NCBI GenBank assembly: GCA_041661965.1
Contig: JBAZTH010000002.1
Coordinates: forward strand, 310,001-374,000
Length of the DNA: 64,000 nucleotides
DNA from: Candidatus Margulisiibacteriota bacterium
GTDB lineage: Bacteria; Margulisbacteria; WOR-1; O2-12-FULL-45-9; XYB2-FULL-48-7
Reading direction: 5' to 3'
This document shows positions 34,309-43,038 of the stretch, in pieces. The position numbers and the translations under genes are program-made. Position 1 is the first letter of the stretch. Every line of letters begins with the position of its first letter. The notes beneath the pieces were generated by a model. That model was not told where the DNA came from. It did not search any database and saw only the letters and a program-made list of their open reading frames with translations.

Positions 34309-36038
34309 TTCCGCACTCCTAAAACCTTGAACAGCCGCTCGGATTCTTCCTTGGTCACCGGCGCCTCCGGCCGGAAGGTCCCATCCGGATAGAGAGCAAT
34401 CAGGTTCCAGTCGATCGCCGCCTTGTAATAAGCCGCGAAGGGATTGTTCCGCTTGATATCGACGCAAACATCTTGGGTCACTTCCGGGAGCGGCAGATCG
34501 GCCGATTTCACCAGCCAAGTGGCCAATTCGCCTCTCGTAATGGAAGCTTCCAGCCTAAATTCCCCTTTGCTCTCGTCAACATTAATAACGCCGATCGTCA
34601 CCAGCTCTTCCACTTTGCTCCGGCGCTTCTTGAGCTCCGCTTCCTTTTTACGAAGCGCCTCCTGCTCTTGCAGTGAAATGGTTTTTTCCAGCTTTTTCTT
34701 TAATTCTTCTTCTTCCGCCACCGAGATCCGGGCTTTGCGCAAAACCTTATAGGTCCAGGCGACTTTTTCCCCTTCACTCCGGGCTTCAACAATGACCAGA
34801 TTTTTGCCGAGGTTCAGCGGGACCCAAACCCGGAAAGAATTGTCCTTTCCCTTGCTCGCCAGGTAATTATTGACGTAAACATCAACCCCCGGCTTAACCT
34901 TCCCGTTGACTTCGATCGATTCGTTATAGGTAACGTAATTGTCTTCCAGCGAGATCTGCTCGATCGCGCTCTCCAGGAAAGCCGACGGTCGCTCGAGATC
35001 AAGCTTCTTGAAAACAATCCATTCTTTCGGGAAATACATCCCGGATATCAGAATCTGCCCTTCATCTTTGATCGGTTCGCGGTTGCCGGAAATCGTGAAA
35101 GCCCATTCTTCTGTCCGTAAGCCGATCCCCCAGGTTGGAGTAAACGAAACATTTCCCGGACGAGATTGCTGCATTAAACCAGCTTGCAGGAAAATAGTCT
35201 TGTTTAATGTATACTCGCCGCCAACCCGCAGCAAAGTGGGATTCGCATTGGAGTAATCGAGTTCGCCTCCCAACACCAGCTGCCTGGTATCGCTGTAATT
35301 AAGCGAACCGATATCCCCCAGCACCCGGGCGGAAACGCCTAACTTATGATAAGCGGCGATCGGCTCGGAAACGGCGTCGTCCCAAAGGATGGAACCGCCG
35401 CCAAAAGTATTTTCGGGGAGAATATTTTGCAGCGCCAAGCCGATGGAGAGCCAGTCGTTGGGTTTATAGATGCCGCCCAAATCAAGGTTCCAACCGGTGG
35501 CCGACCGGTCGGTGATCCCGCTACCGCGAAAGGTTTCAGAAAGAAGGGTTTTAAAGCTAAGCCCGACCCCGATCCGTTGCAACATCGTATTTTTGCCGTA
35601 AGCCGGAAAGAAGAAAAGCTTTGTGCCGTAAGAAATAACAACCAAACTGCTTTTTGAAGTGCGGGTCGACCCTTGATAGTTAAAATTATCGATGCTGGTA
35701 TTAACAACCGCCAAGCCGAGCGACGAGCCGAGGCCGGTCGGATACGCGCCGGCAATGGTGATCCGGTCAATGTCCAAATTGGTGATGGCGATCCCCTTGG
35801 CCCAGGCTAGCGTTGCCGGATTGTAAAGAGCGCCGTTCGGATCGTCAGTCAGCGCCACAATCGCGCCGGCCATGCCGAGCGGCCGACCGCCGACTTCGGT
35901 CGCGAAGGGGTTGATCCCAATCTCGTTCAATCTGGCGTGAGCGGGAAAAGCGGAAAGAAGCAGGAAAGAAGCGGCAACCAACAGGCCGGCGCAAGCCGTA
36001 CGGACATTTTTTGGCAGTCTATTATTGTATAGATCCAC
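34305..36038 (-). CDS. Outer-membrane barrel (PorV/UPF0164-like) with C-terminal SLH domain
   Basis: 577 residues. Signal peptide (about 10-35), then a PorV-like beta-barrel region beginning LGMAGAIVALTDDPNGALYNPA and continuing to about 330 with alternating strands, a linker with an Ig-like PEGA-type segment (NESIEVNGKVKPGVDVYVN), a Lys/Glu coiled coil (about 440-475), and an SLH domain at the end (RGELATWLVKSADLPLP, then DGTFRPEAPVTKEESERLF). SLH domains tie outer membranes to peptidoglycan in some diderms. The start is a GTG at 36038 because TACAAT (36045-36050) ends six bases before it; a TTG at 36044 touches the -10. Confidence 0.78.
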   Translation of the reverse strand: MDLYNNRLPKNVRTACAGLLVAASFLLLSAFPAHARLNEIGINPFATEVGGRPLGMAGAIVALTDDPNGALYNPATLAWAKGIAITNLDIDRITIAGAYPTGLGSSLGLAVVNTSIDNFNYQGSTRTSKSSLVVISYGTKLFFFPAYGKNTMLQRIGVGLSFKTLLSETFRGSGITDRSATGWNLDLGGIYKPNDWLSIGLALQNILPENTFGGGSILWDDAVSEPIAAYHKLGVSARVLGDIGSLNYSDTRQLVLGGELDYSNANPTLLRVGGEYTLNKTIFLQAGLMQQSRPGNVSFTPTWGIGLRTEEWAFTISGNREPIKDEGQILISGMYFPKEWIVFKKLDLERPSAFLESAIEQISLEDNYVTYNESIEVNGKVKPGVDVYVNNYLASKGKDNSFRVWVPLNLGKNLVIVEARSEGEKVAWTYKVLRKARISVAEEEELKKKLEKTISLQEQEALRKKEAELKKRRSKVEELVTIGVINVDESKGEFRLEASITRGELATWLVKSADLPLPEVTQDVCVDIKRNNPFAAYYKAAIDWNLIALYPDGTFRPEAPVTKEESERLFKVLGVRK

Positions 36039-36044
36039 GGGCAA

Positions 36045-36094
36045 ATTGTAGCACTCATGGCCAGGTTGCTCAAGCGAAATATTTCTGCTATAGT
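36045..36094. promoter_or_regulatory. Divergent leaderless promoters of the barrel/SLH gene and smc
   Basis: Minus strand: TTGAGC (36068-36073), 17-base spacer, TACAAT (36045-36050), six bases to the GTG at 36038. Plus strand: TTGCTC (36066-36071), 17-base spacer, TATAGT (36089-36094), nine bases to the smc ATG at 36104. The two -35 boxes overlap in the sequence GTTGCTCAAGC, so one polymerase binding site would block the other. Confidence 0.65.
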
Positions 36095-36103
36095 AAGGCC
36101 GCC

Positions 36104-38314
36104 ATGTTTCTAAAATCGTTATCGCTTAGAGGCTTCAAAACTTTTCCCGATCAAACCGATATCGAGTTCGGCCCTGACTCCCGGGTCACCGGAATAGTCG
36201 GACCGAACGGCTGCGGCAAAAGCAATGTTCTCGACGCCGTCCGCTGGGTCCTGGGCGAAGACAACCCCCGGCTGCTGCGGGTCGGCGCGCTCGACAACAT
36301 CATTTTCGCCGGGACGGCGCAGCGCAAACCGCTCTCCATGGCCGAAGTTACCATCACTTTTGATAATTCCGCCGGCAAACTCCCGGTTCCCTTCACTGAA
36401 GTCGCGATCAAACGCCGCACCTTCCGTGAAGGGGAAAGCGAATTTTTCATCAACAAAAATCAGTGCCGGCTCAAAGATATCCGCGACCTGCTCCTCGACA
36501 CGGGACTAGGCGAAGGGACCTACGCCATCATCACCCAGGGACAGGTTGACGCCGTCCTCTCCAGCAAAGGGGAAGAACGCCGGATAGTTTTTGAGGAAGC
36601 AGCCGGCATCAACAAATACAAGACCAGAAAAGTCGCGGCGGAAAAGAAGCTGATCGCGGCCGAACAGAACCTGCTCCGCATCAACGACCTTAAGATCGAG
36701 GTCGGCGAACACCTGATCACCCTGGAAGAACAAGCCCGCCGCGCCAAAGAATATCTCGAGATCCAAACCAAGGTCAAAGAACTGGAGATCGGTTTGAGCA
36801 AAAAACTCCTGGGAAATATCCTGGAAAAGAAACTGAAGCTCGAGGCCGCCCTCGCCCAAGCCCGCCAAACTTCGCAGGAAAAAACGGCCGCCGAAGAAAA
36901 AGACATCAGCGAAGCGACCGAATTAAAAAAACGGTTGCGCGAGATCGAAGCGCAGTTTGACGACTTCACCGGCCGGCTCGACAGCGAAAAAGACCGCCTG
37001 CGCGACGCCGAACTCAACCGCCGTTTCAAAGAAAAAGACCTGCAAAGAGAAGAAGACCTCCTCCGGTCGATCGAAGGAAAGCTCGCCGACCTCGCCGACA
37101 AGATCAACTCGCTGGCCGCGCCGGCCGAATCCGACCCGGCCGAAGTGCACGTTGATGAATCGCTTCACCGGATCGTCGAACAGGCAAGGGCCATGGTTTC
37201 GCTCCTCTCTTCGATCATGCTCTACTTCGGCAAAAAAGAAAACTTGACTTTGGCCGCCAGCGAAGAGGAGGCGACCCGCAATCTCAAGCTTGAGCTGTTA
37301 AACGAAGAAAAAACTAAAGCCGAAACCGAGCTTGGCCGGTTGCGCGCCTCGGTCGCCGGCCATCGGCTTGAGCTTCAGGCCCTTTCCACGCCGAACAACG
37401 AAACGAAAAACACTTTGGCCGAAGCGATCGCCAAGCTGCGGCTGGAGCGGGAAGAAGTCAACCAGAAAATCTCCCAGCTCGAAGAAAAGAGCCGCCGTGA
37501 AGAACAGCAGGAACGGGAAGCGGCCAACGTCATTACCGCGCTGGAGATCGCCCTGGCCAAGATCGACGGCGAAATGACGGCGATCGGCGAGAAAATGATC
37601 GCTGAATACAACCTCTCCCTGCAAGAACTGGAACAATGCGAAGCGGTCATCGCCAACGTCGGCAAAGCCAAGTCCGAGATCGAAGAAGGCAAGGCCAGAT
37701 TGCGCCAGCTCGAGCCGGTCAACCTGCTGGCGATTGAAGAGTTCGACCGAAGCAAAGAACGGCTGACTTTTATTGAGGCCCAACTGACCGATTTAAATTC
37801 CGCCCGAGAGAACCTGCGCCGCCTGATCGTCGAACTTGACGCTCAGGCGGAAACGACATTTTTGCAGACCATGGACCAGCTTTCGGTGGTTTTCTCGGAA
37901 GTTTTCGGCAAACTTTTCAACGGCGGCGAAGCCAAGATCTCCCTGGCCCCGGGACTCCCGCCGCTGGAAGCGGAGATCGAGATTTCGGTCCGGCCGAACG
38001 GCCGGCGCTGGCTCCCGCTTCCCCTTCTTTCCGGCGGTGAACGATCGCTCTGCGCGGTCGCGATCCTTTTTTCGCTTTTAAAGATCAGGCCTTCTCCGTT
38101 CTGTTTTCTCGACGAAGTCGATGCCGCCCTCGATGAGGCCAACATTGGTCGGTACACTAATATTCTTAAGGATTTTTCCGATAACACCCAGATTTTGGTC
38201 ATCACTCACAACAAGCGCACTATGGCCGTTGCCGATAGTATTTATGGGGTCACCATGCAGGAGCCGGGCGCCTCAAAGGTGATCTCCATGAAACTCGCGC
38301 AAATCGCGGCATGA
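36104..38314 (+). CDS. smc: SMC-type chromosome segregation ATPase, short and without hinge
   Basis: 736 residues instead of about 1150-1200. N-terminal head: GFKTFPDQTDIEF, Walker A GPNGCGKSN near 33, Q-loop region TQGQVDAVLSSKGEERR and EEAAGINKYK near 163. Coiled coil about 165-335, a short linker (335-400, including AAPAESDPAEVH and a hydrophobic AMVSLLSSIMLYFG helix), coiled coil about 400-530, then the C-terminal head: QLEPVNLLAIEEF near 537, signature LLSGGERSLCAVAIL near 640, Walker B FCFLDEVDAALDEA near 667 and VITHNKRTM. The globular hinge is absent, and no zinc hook (C-x-x-C) replaces it. SMC rather than RecN/SbcC by both heads. No scpA or scpB nearby. Starts without Shine-Dalgarno. 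Confidence 0.9.
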   Translation: MFLKSLSLRGFKTFPDQTDIEFGPDSRVTGIVGPNGCGKSNVLDAVRWVLGEDNPRLLRVGALDNIIFAGTAQRKPLSMAEVTITFDNSAGKLPVPFTEVAIKRRTFREGESEFFINKNQCRLKDIRDLLLDTGLGEGTYAIITQGQVDAVLSSKGEERRIVFEEAAGINKYKTRKVAAEKKLIAAEQNLLRINDLKIEVGEHLITLEEQARRAKEYLEIQTKVKELEIGLSKKLLGNILEKKLKLEAALAQARQTSQEKTAAEEKDISEATELKKRLREIEAQFDDFTGRLDSEKDRLRDAELNRRFKEKDLQREEDLLRSIEGKLADLADKINSLAAPAESDPAEVHVDESLHRIVEQARAMVSLLSSIMLYFGKKENLTLAASEEEATRNLKLELLNEEKTKAETELGRLRASVAGHRLELQALSTPNNETKNTLAEAIAKLRLEREEVNQKISQLEEKSRREEQQEREAANVITALEIALAKIDGEMTAIGEKMIAEYNLSLQELEQCEAVIANVGKAKSEIEEGKARLRQLEPVNLLAIEEFDRSKERLTFIEAQLTDLNSARENLRRLIVELDAQAETTFLQTMDQLSVVFSEVFGKLFNGGEAKISLAPGLPPLEAEIEISVRPNGRRWLPLPLLSGGERSLCAVAILFSLLKIRPSPFCFLDEVDAALDEANIGRYTNILKDFSDNTQILVITHNKRTMAVADSIYGVTMQEPGASKVISMKLAQIAA

Positions 38315-41031
38315 AACGAGCAGCGCTCGTTTTAATCGTTTTTTGGGCCGGTCTGTCCACGATCGTTCTTTCCGGGCCTTCGGTCAAGAAAAACAACAAC
38401 CCCGCCTCAATGCCCCAAGCCCTCTGGGAAGGGAACGGCGTGCAGATCAACAACTCTCTCGGCAATACACCGCAACAAAACCCGGTCATTTTCAATGCCG
38501 GCGACGGGGGGACCTTCATCGTTTGGGAGGACGGCCGCGAAGGCTGCATTCGTCTTTTCGCGCAAAAATATGACCGCTCGGGAACTCCTCTCTGGGTTAA
38601 CGGCGGGGTCCGGGTCAGTAGTGGGAACAGAAGCCAGACTTCCGCCCGACTGGCTGACGACTTCAACGGTGGAATTTTCATTGTCTGGCAAGATTACCGG
38701 AGCGACAACGCCGATATTTACGCTCAACATCTTGGCGCCGGCGGCTCCCCTCTCTGGGGAAAAGATGGCCGCCCTCTTTGCGCCGCCCCTTTCGGCCAAT
38801 TTGCGCCGGAGATCGCAACCGATCCGGAAGGCAACCTCGTGGCCGTCTGGCATGACTACCGGAACGGTTCCGGCGAGGATGTTTTCGCCCAAAAAATTAA
38901 TCGCTCTGGCCTCGTTCAATGGACCGATAACGGCCTCCCGGTTTGCGAAGCGCCGGGAACCCAATGGTACCCGCAGATCGTCTCCGATTCCACCGGAGGT
39001 TTTTTCGTTGTTTGGACGGATGGACGGAGCGGCAATAACGGCACCGATATTTACGGTCAGCACCTTTCGGCAGAGGGCCAAAACCTCTGGGAAAAGGGGG
39101 GAATTGCTCTTTGCGCCGCTCCCAACAACCAGGAAAATCCGGCTATCATCGCCAGCAAAAACAAATTTATCGTCGCCTGGAACGACCTGCGCAATAACAA
39201 TAAGGACCTTTACGTCCAAAAATTCGATCTCAACGGGCTCTCCCTCTGGGAAAAAGACGGGGTTAGGGTAACCAACAACCAATCCCTCCAGGAAAACCCT
39301 AAGCTCGCCTTTGATCCGGCGGGCGGAACGATCATAGTTTGGACCGACAATCGCGGGGAAGAGAGCAATATTTACAGTCAAAGGATCGGCGCCGATGGGC
39401 GCCCGCTTTGGAGGGAGAACGGGATCGCGATTTCCCCCGGCCCGGTCCGCCAGGAAAATCCGCAAATCGTCTTTCTTTCAACCCTTGACTGGGTGGTGAT
39501 CTGGGAAGATACCCGCAAAGGAAATCCTCGCCTCTTCGGACAAAAGATCAACAGCGCCGGACGACCGCTTTGGGGGGGCGAGGGGTTAAAACTCTCCGAC
39601 AGTCGGGGGGACCAGGGAAAGGCGGCGGTCGCGGTCGCGGCCAGCAATCAAATCATCGTCGCCTATCAGGACCGGCAAAAAGGGAACTTTGACCTTTACG
39701 CCCAATCGCTTTCCACCGACGGCCTGCCGCTTTGGGGCCTTGGCGGCTTGATCGTCTGCAATGTCCCGGGCCTGGTCGCGCACCAAAACGCCGCCGCGAT
39801 CAATAACGGCCAAGGCGAAGCAATCGTCGTTTGGGAAGACGGCCGCAACGGCCGTCTCAACATCTACGCGCAAAAGATCACTAAAACCGGCCAGCTCGCC
39901 TGGGGAAGAGAAGGGGTCCCGGTCGCCAAAATCCTTTCCGAACAAACCAATCCGCAGCTGGTATCCGACAGCCAAGGCGGGGCCCTGATCGTCTGGGAAG
40001 ACAACCGCAATCCTAATTTTACCCGCATTTACGCACAGCGGCTGACCGGGAACGGCCGCCCGCTCTGGGGGACCGGAATTAGCCTGACCAAGCTTGACTC
40101 TCAACAAAAGAGCCCGCTCGTCGTCGCCGATAAAGAGGGGGGCGCTTTTTACGTCTGGGAAGATGAACGCGACCCTCTCAATCTAAAAGATGTCTACGCT
40201 CAACGGGTCTCCGCCAACGGTGAGATCCTCTGGGACAAGAATGGAACCGCAGTTTGCGTGGAAAACGGCGACCAGCTCGAGCCGTCAGCCGTGGCGGACG
40301 GAATTTCCGGAATAATAGTGACCTGGGCCGACGCTAGGCGGGGAGACAGAAACTTAGATATTTACGCGCAACGGTTGGCGGGAAGCGGGGATCGACTGTG
40401 GAAAGAAAACGGCGCCCCCGTCTGCAGCGCCCCCGACATTCAACGCTCGCCCAAGGCGATCAGCGACGGCGCGGGAGGGACGGTCGTCGCCTGGACCGAC
40501 AAAGCCGGCGGCAGTTATGACATCTATGCGCAACGGCTAAACAAGTTAGGGCTCCCTCTCTGGCTAAATGACGGAATTCCGGTTTGCCAACAGGCCCGCT
40601 CACAGCAAACTCCGCTTCTGTCCGCGATCAACGAAGGAACTCTGCTGGTCTGGCAGGATTATCGCTTCGGTAATTGGGACCTTTTTGCCAACGCCCTCTC
40701 CAATCAGGGAAGTCTCCTTTGGGGAGAAGAAGGAACACCCATCGTCATGACCCCTTTAACTCAATACGCGCCGCAGGTTCTGGCCCTCAATAGGGACACG
40801 GCGATTTTAATCTGGGAAGATTACCGGGACGGACGCCAATACGAAATTTTCATGCAAAAGATCGGCGGCGACGGTCAGCCGCTTTGGCCGATCAATGGTT
40901 TGCGGATAAAGACCAGCGACGGCGCCCGCGCCCCTAAGGTCGTCGGCTTTGACGATTATTTTTTAGTTATCTGGGAAGACTACACCGGCGGCGGTAAAGC
41001 GATCTACGGCCAGGCTTTCACCGAAGAGTAA
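38311..41031 (+). CDS. Exported protein with 15 tandem WED-type beta-propeller-like repeats
   Basis: 906 residues with signal peptide (MKRAALVLIVFWAGLSTIVL). The rest is 15 complete repeats of about 52-56 residues and one partial repeat; each has the core V-W-E-D-x-R...D-I-Y-A-Q-R-L...G-x-P-L-W...G-x-x-V followed by a Q-x-x-P turn. Such repeats form beta-propeller blades in surface proteins. No sorting domain or barrel at the end. Its ATG overlaps the smc stop (ATGA), so an exported repeat protein is coupled to a chromosome protein. Role unknown. Confidence 0.82.
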   Translation: MKRAALVLIVFWAGLSTIVLSGPSVKKNNNPASMPQALWEGNGVQINNSLGNTPQQNPVIFNAGDGGTFIVWEDGREGCIRLFAQKYDRSGTPLWVNGGVRVSSGNRSQTSARLADDFNGGIFIVWQDYRSDNADIYAQHLGAGGSPLWGKDGRPLCAAPFGQFAPEIATDPEGNLVAVWHDYRNGSGEDVFAQKINRSGLVQWTDNGLPVCEAPGTQWYPQIVSDSTGGFFVVWTDGRSGNNGTDIYGQHLSAEGQNLWEKGGIALCAAPNNQENPAIIASKNKFIVAWNDLRNNNKDLYVQKFDLNGLSLWEKDGVRVTNNQSLQENPKLAFDPAGGTIIVWTDNRGEESNIYSQRIGADGRPLWRENGIAISPGPVRQENPQIVFLSTLDWVVIWEDTRKGNPRLFGQKINSAGRPLWGGEGLKLSDSRGDQGKAAVAVAASNQIIVAYQDRQKGNFDLYAQSLSTDGLPLWGLGGLIVCNVPGLVAHQNAAAINNGQGEAIVVWEDGRNGRLNIYAQKITKTGQLAWGREGVPVAKILSEQTNPQLVSDSQGGALIVWEDNRNPNFTRIYAQRLTGNGRPLWGTGISLTKLDSQQKSPLVVADKEGGAFYVWEDERDPLNLKDVYAQRVSANGEILWDKNGTAVCVENGDQLEPSAVADGISGIIVTWADARRGDRNLDIYAQRLAGSGDRLWKENGAPVCSAPDIQRSPKAISDGAGGTVVAWTDKAGGSYDIYAQRLNKLGLPLWLNDGIPVCQQARSQQTPLLSAINEGTLLVWQDYRFGNWDLFANALSNQGSLLWGEEGTPIVMTPLTQYAPQVLALNRDTAILIWEDYRDGRQYEIFMQKIGGDGQPLWPINGLRIKTSDGARAPKVVGFDDYFLVIWEDYTGGGKAIYGQAFTEE

Positions 41032-41073
41032 CACCCTTCCCCGTCAATTAATTTTATGTTAGTATTAGCGTAA

Positions 41074-41499
41074 ATGGGGAACCTTAGCGAAAATTTCAAC
41101 CACAAGGATTTTGCCTGCCATTGCCCGGAATGCCGCGGGGCCTACCGCATCCACCTCGGCCTGGTCGGCATCCTCGAAGCGATCGCCATTCATTTCAAGA
41201 AACGGCCGCAGGTCGTCTCCGGCTATTATTGTGAAGCCTATCTTGAAAAACAAAAACGGGAGAAAAAAAGTTATCACGCTTCCGGGAAAGCGGCCAATAT
41301 AACGATCGAAGGGGTTCCGGCTTTTGAGCTTTTCAAGTTTGCCGAAACCATGGAGGGAATCAACGGCCTTGGTTTTTACCCTGAAGAGAACATGGTCCAT
41401 CTCGACACCCGTCCGCCGGAAAAGAAAGAGGCCTGGATCAAAGAGAAAGGGAAATATTCGCCGCTGACCCAAGAAAAGCGTCACCAGTATGGGCTCTAA
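41074..41499 (+). CDS. M15-like peptidase homologue with altered zinc ligand
   Basis: 141 residues related to M15 D-Ala-D-Ala carboxypeptidases of the M15_3/DUF882 type. It begins with FNHKDFACHCPEC, which carries a Cys/His cluster, then VVSGYYCEAY, SYHASGKAANI (His68 and Asn75 where the zinc-binding Asp is expected) and VHLD (His109). The Asp-to-Asn change suggests lost or altered activity. No signal peptide is present, which is odd for a cell-wall enzyme. A -10-like TAGTAT ends eight bases before the ATG. It overlaps the recombinase gene by 11 nt. Confidence 0.75.
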   Translation: MGNLSENFNHKDFACHCPECRGAYRIHLGLVGILEAIAIHFKKRPQVVSGYYCEAYLEKQKREKKSYHASGKAANITIEGVPAFELFKFAETMEGINGLGFYPEENMVHLDTRPPEKKEAWIKEKGKYSPLTQEKRHQYGL

Positions 41500-42364
41500 C
41501 CGAGAGATCGACTTCTACACCAACCATTTAAAGACCGAGCGCAATTACTCCCCGCATACCATCAGCAACTACCGGCGCGACTTGTTTTTTTTGACCGGTT
41601 TTTTTAAAGAGCGCAAAGTTAACCGTCTATCCGCGCGCGAATATCTGGTCCAACTGGAAAAAAATGGTTTTTCCAAACGTTCGATCGCCAGGAAGCTCTC
41701 CGCCGCCCGCTCTTTTTTCCGGTTTTTAATGAGAGAAAAAATGGCCGAGGTCAACCCGTTCGACAATCTGCTAACCCCTAAAATTCCCAAAAAGCTGCCG
41801 AACTTTCTTTATCCTGAAGAACTGGCCCGGCTGCTAAAAGCGCCCAAGAGCGATCCGCTCGGCCGCCGGGACCTGGCAATTCTGGAGATCTTGTACAGTA
41901 GCGGGATCCGGGTGACCGAATTAGCCGGCTTGAACCTCAACGAACTCGACCTGACTGAAGGAGAGATCAGGGTTTTCGGCAAAGGCTCAAAAGAACGGAT
42001 CGTCCTTTTCGGCTCGCACGCGGTCACTGCGGTCAAAGATTATCTAAGAACCGCCCGTCCGGAGCTTCTGACCGGCCAAAAAAGCGCCGCGGTCTTTATC
42101 GGCCGGCGGGGGACCCGCCTGACCACCAGGCAGATCGAACGACTGATCAAAAATTACGCGAAAAAATCCGGGATCGTTAAAAAGGTCACCCCGCACACGC
42201 TTAGACATTCCTTCGCCACCCACCTTTTGGACGGGGGAGCCGACCTCCGGATGGTCCAAGAGCTCTTGGGACACGTCTCCCTCTCGACCACCCAGGTTTA
42301 CACTCACGTCACCAAGGAACGGCTTAAAAAGGTCTATGAGTCTTCCCACCCCAGGGCCGGATAA
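41489..42364 (+). CDS. Tyrosine recombinase XerC/XerD
   Basis: Resolves chromosome dimers at dif with a partner recombinase. 291 residues: SAM-like core-binding domain (about 1-90, FYTNHLKTERNYSPHTISNYRRD), catalytic domain with Arg in SSGIRVTEL near 142, Lys in GKGSKER, HTLRHSFATHLLDGGADLR near 235 and the nucleophile Tyr in TTQVYTHV near 270. Length and motifs fit XerD/XerC rather than a phage integrase. A dif site was not seen. Confidence 0.93.
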   Translation: MGSNREIDFYTNHLKTERNYSPHTISNYRRDLFFLTGFFKERKVNRLSAREYLVQLEKNGFSKRSIARKLSAARSFFRFLMREKMAEVNPFDNLLTPKIPKKLPNFLYPEELARLLKAPKSDPLGRRDLAILEILYSSGIRVTELAGLNLNELDLTEGEIRVFGKGSKERIVLFGSHAVTAVKDYLRTARPELLTGQKSAAVFIGRRGTRLTTRQIERLIKNYAKKSGIVKKVTPHTLRHSFATHLLDGGADLRMVQELLGHVSLSTTQVYTHVTKERLKKVYESSHPRAG

Positions 42365-42374
42365 CCCTAAAAAT

Positions 42375-42404
42375 TTGACAATTACCCCTATTTTTAAGTA
42401 TAAT
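42375..42404 (+). promoter_or_regulatory. Promoter of the DUF177-rpmF-plsX-fab operon, leaderless type
   Basis: A perfect TTGACA (42375-42380), 18-base spacer and perfect TATAAT (42399-42404), then eight bases to the GTG at 42413. This is the best consensus promoter in the window and should begin about two bases before the start codon. Confidence 0.8.
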
Positions 42405-42412
42405 TTCTTTTT

Positions 42413-42835
42413 GTGAAGATTGAGCTAAATGAACTGCTTCGCCAGGTTGGAAATGAAGGGGAGGTCGAGGATTCCGAACAAATCTCGTTCCCTGAAGATA
42501 ACCTTATCCTGACCCAGCCGGTTAAAGTTAAGCTCCATCTGATCAATACCGGGACATCCGTTTTGGTCAAAGGGACGGTCCAAGCCGAGATCGAACTGGA
42601 GTGCGCCCGCTGTCTGAAGCGCTATCGGCGGCCGATCGAGCTTTCAATCGAGGAAAATTACGCCCGGGAGACCGCGCCGCAGCGAAAAGGAAAAGAGATC
42701 GAGCTCAAGGAAAGTGATTTTGTTTATCCGATCGATAATGACAATTGTATCGACCTGGATGAGTTGATCCGCCAAAACATTTTGCTCTCTCTGCCGATCA
42801 AGTCCCTGTGCGATATTAATTGTAAAGGAGTGTAA
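42413..42835 (+). CDS. DUF177 (YceD) family protein
   Basis: 140 residues with a GTG start. YceD-type proteins sit before rpmF in most bacteria and are linked to 23S rRNA accumulation in plants and E. coli. Visible features: the ECARCLKRYRRPIEL motif near 64 and the acidic segment LDELIRQNILLSLPIKSLC near 115 with the final C-x3-C-K-G motif. The usual tail with further cysteines is cut short. It opens a long lipid operon. Confidence 0.85.
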   Translation: MKIELNELLRQVGNEGEVEDSEQISFPEDNLILTQPVKVKLHLINTGTSVLVKGTVQAEIELECARCLKRYRRPIELSIEENYARETAPQRKGKEIELKESDFVYPIDNDNCIDLDELIRQNILLSLPIKSLCDINCKGV

Positions 42836-42837
42836 AC

Positions 42838-43038
42838 ATGCCAGTACCAAAGAAGCGACATTCGAACTCAAGACAGGGGAAACGACGCGCCTCAAATTAC
42901 GTGATGAAGGCCCCCAACGTCAGCAAGTGCCCGCAATGCGGCGCCCCGATCCTTTCCCATCAAGCCTGCTTGGCCTGCGGCAGCTACAAAGGAAAACAGG
43001 TCATCAAGCTCAAGGAGAAGAAAAAGGGGCAGAAATAA
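42838..43038 (+). CDS. rpmF: Ribosomal protein bL32, zinc-binding form
   Basis: 66 residues, MPVPKKRHSNSRQGKRRAS at the start, with both zinc C-x2-C pairs (KCPQCG and ACLACG). AAAGGAG in front. Lies between DUF177 and plsX as usual. Confidence 0.96.
   Translation: MPVPKKRHSNSRQGKRRASNYVMKAPNVSKCPQCGAPILSHQACLACGSYKGKQVIKLKEKKKGQK

Noticed and set aside
41489..42364. Xer recombinase as the integrase of a mobile element
   Set aside because: Length and motifs are of housekeeping XerC/D and there are no attachment repeats or phage genes around it.
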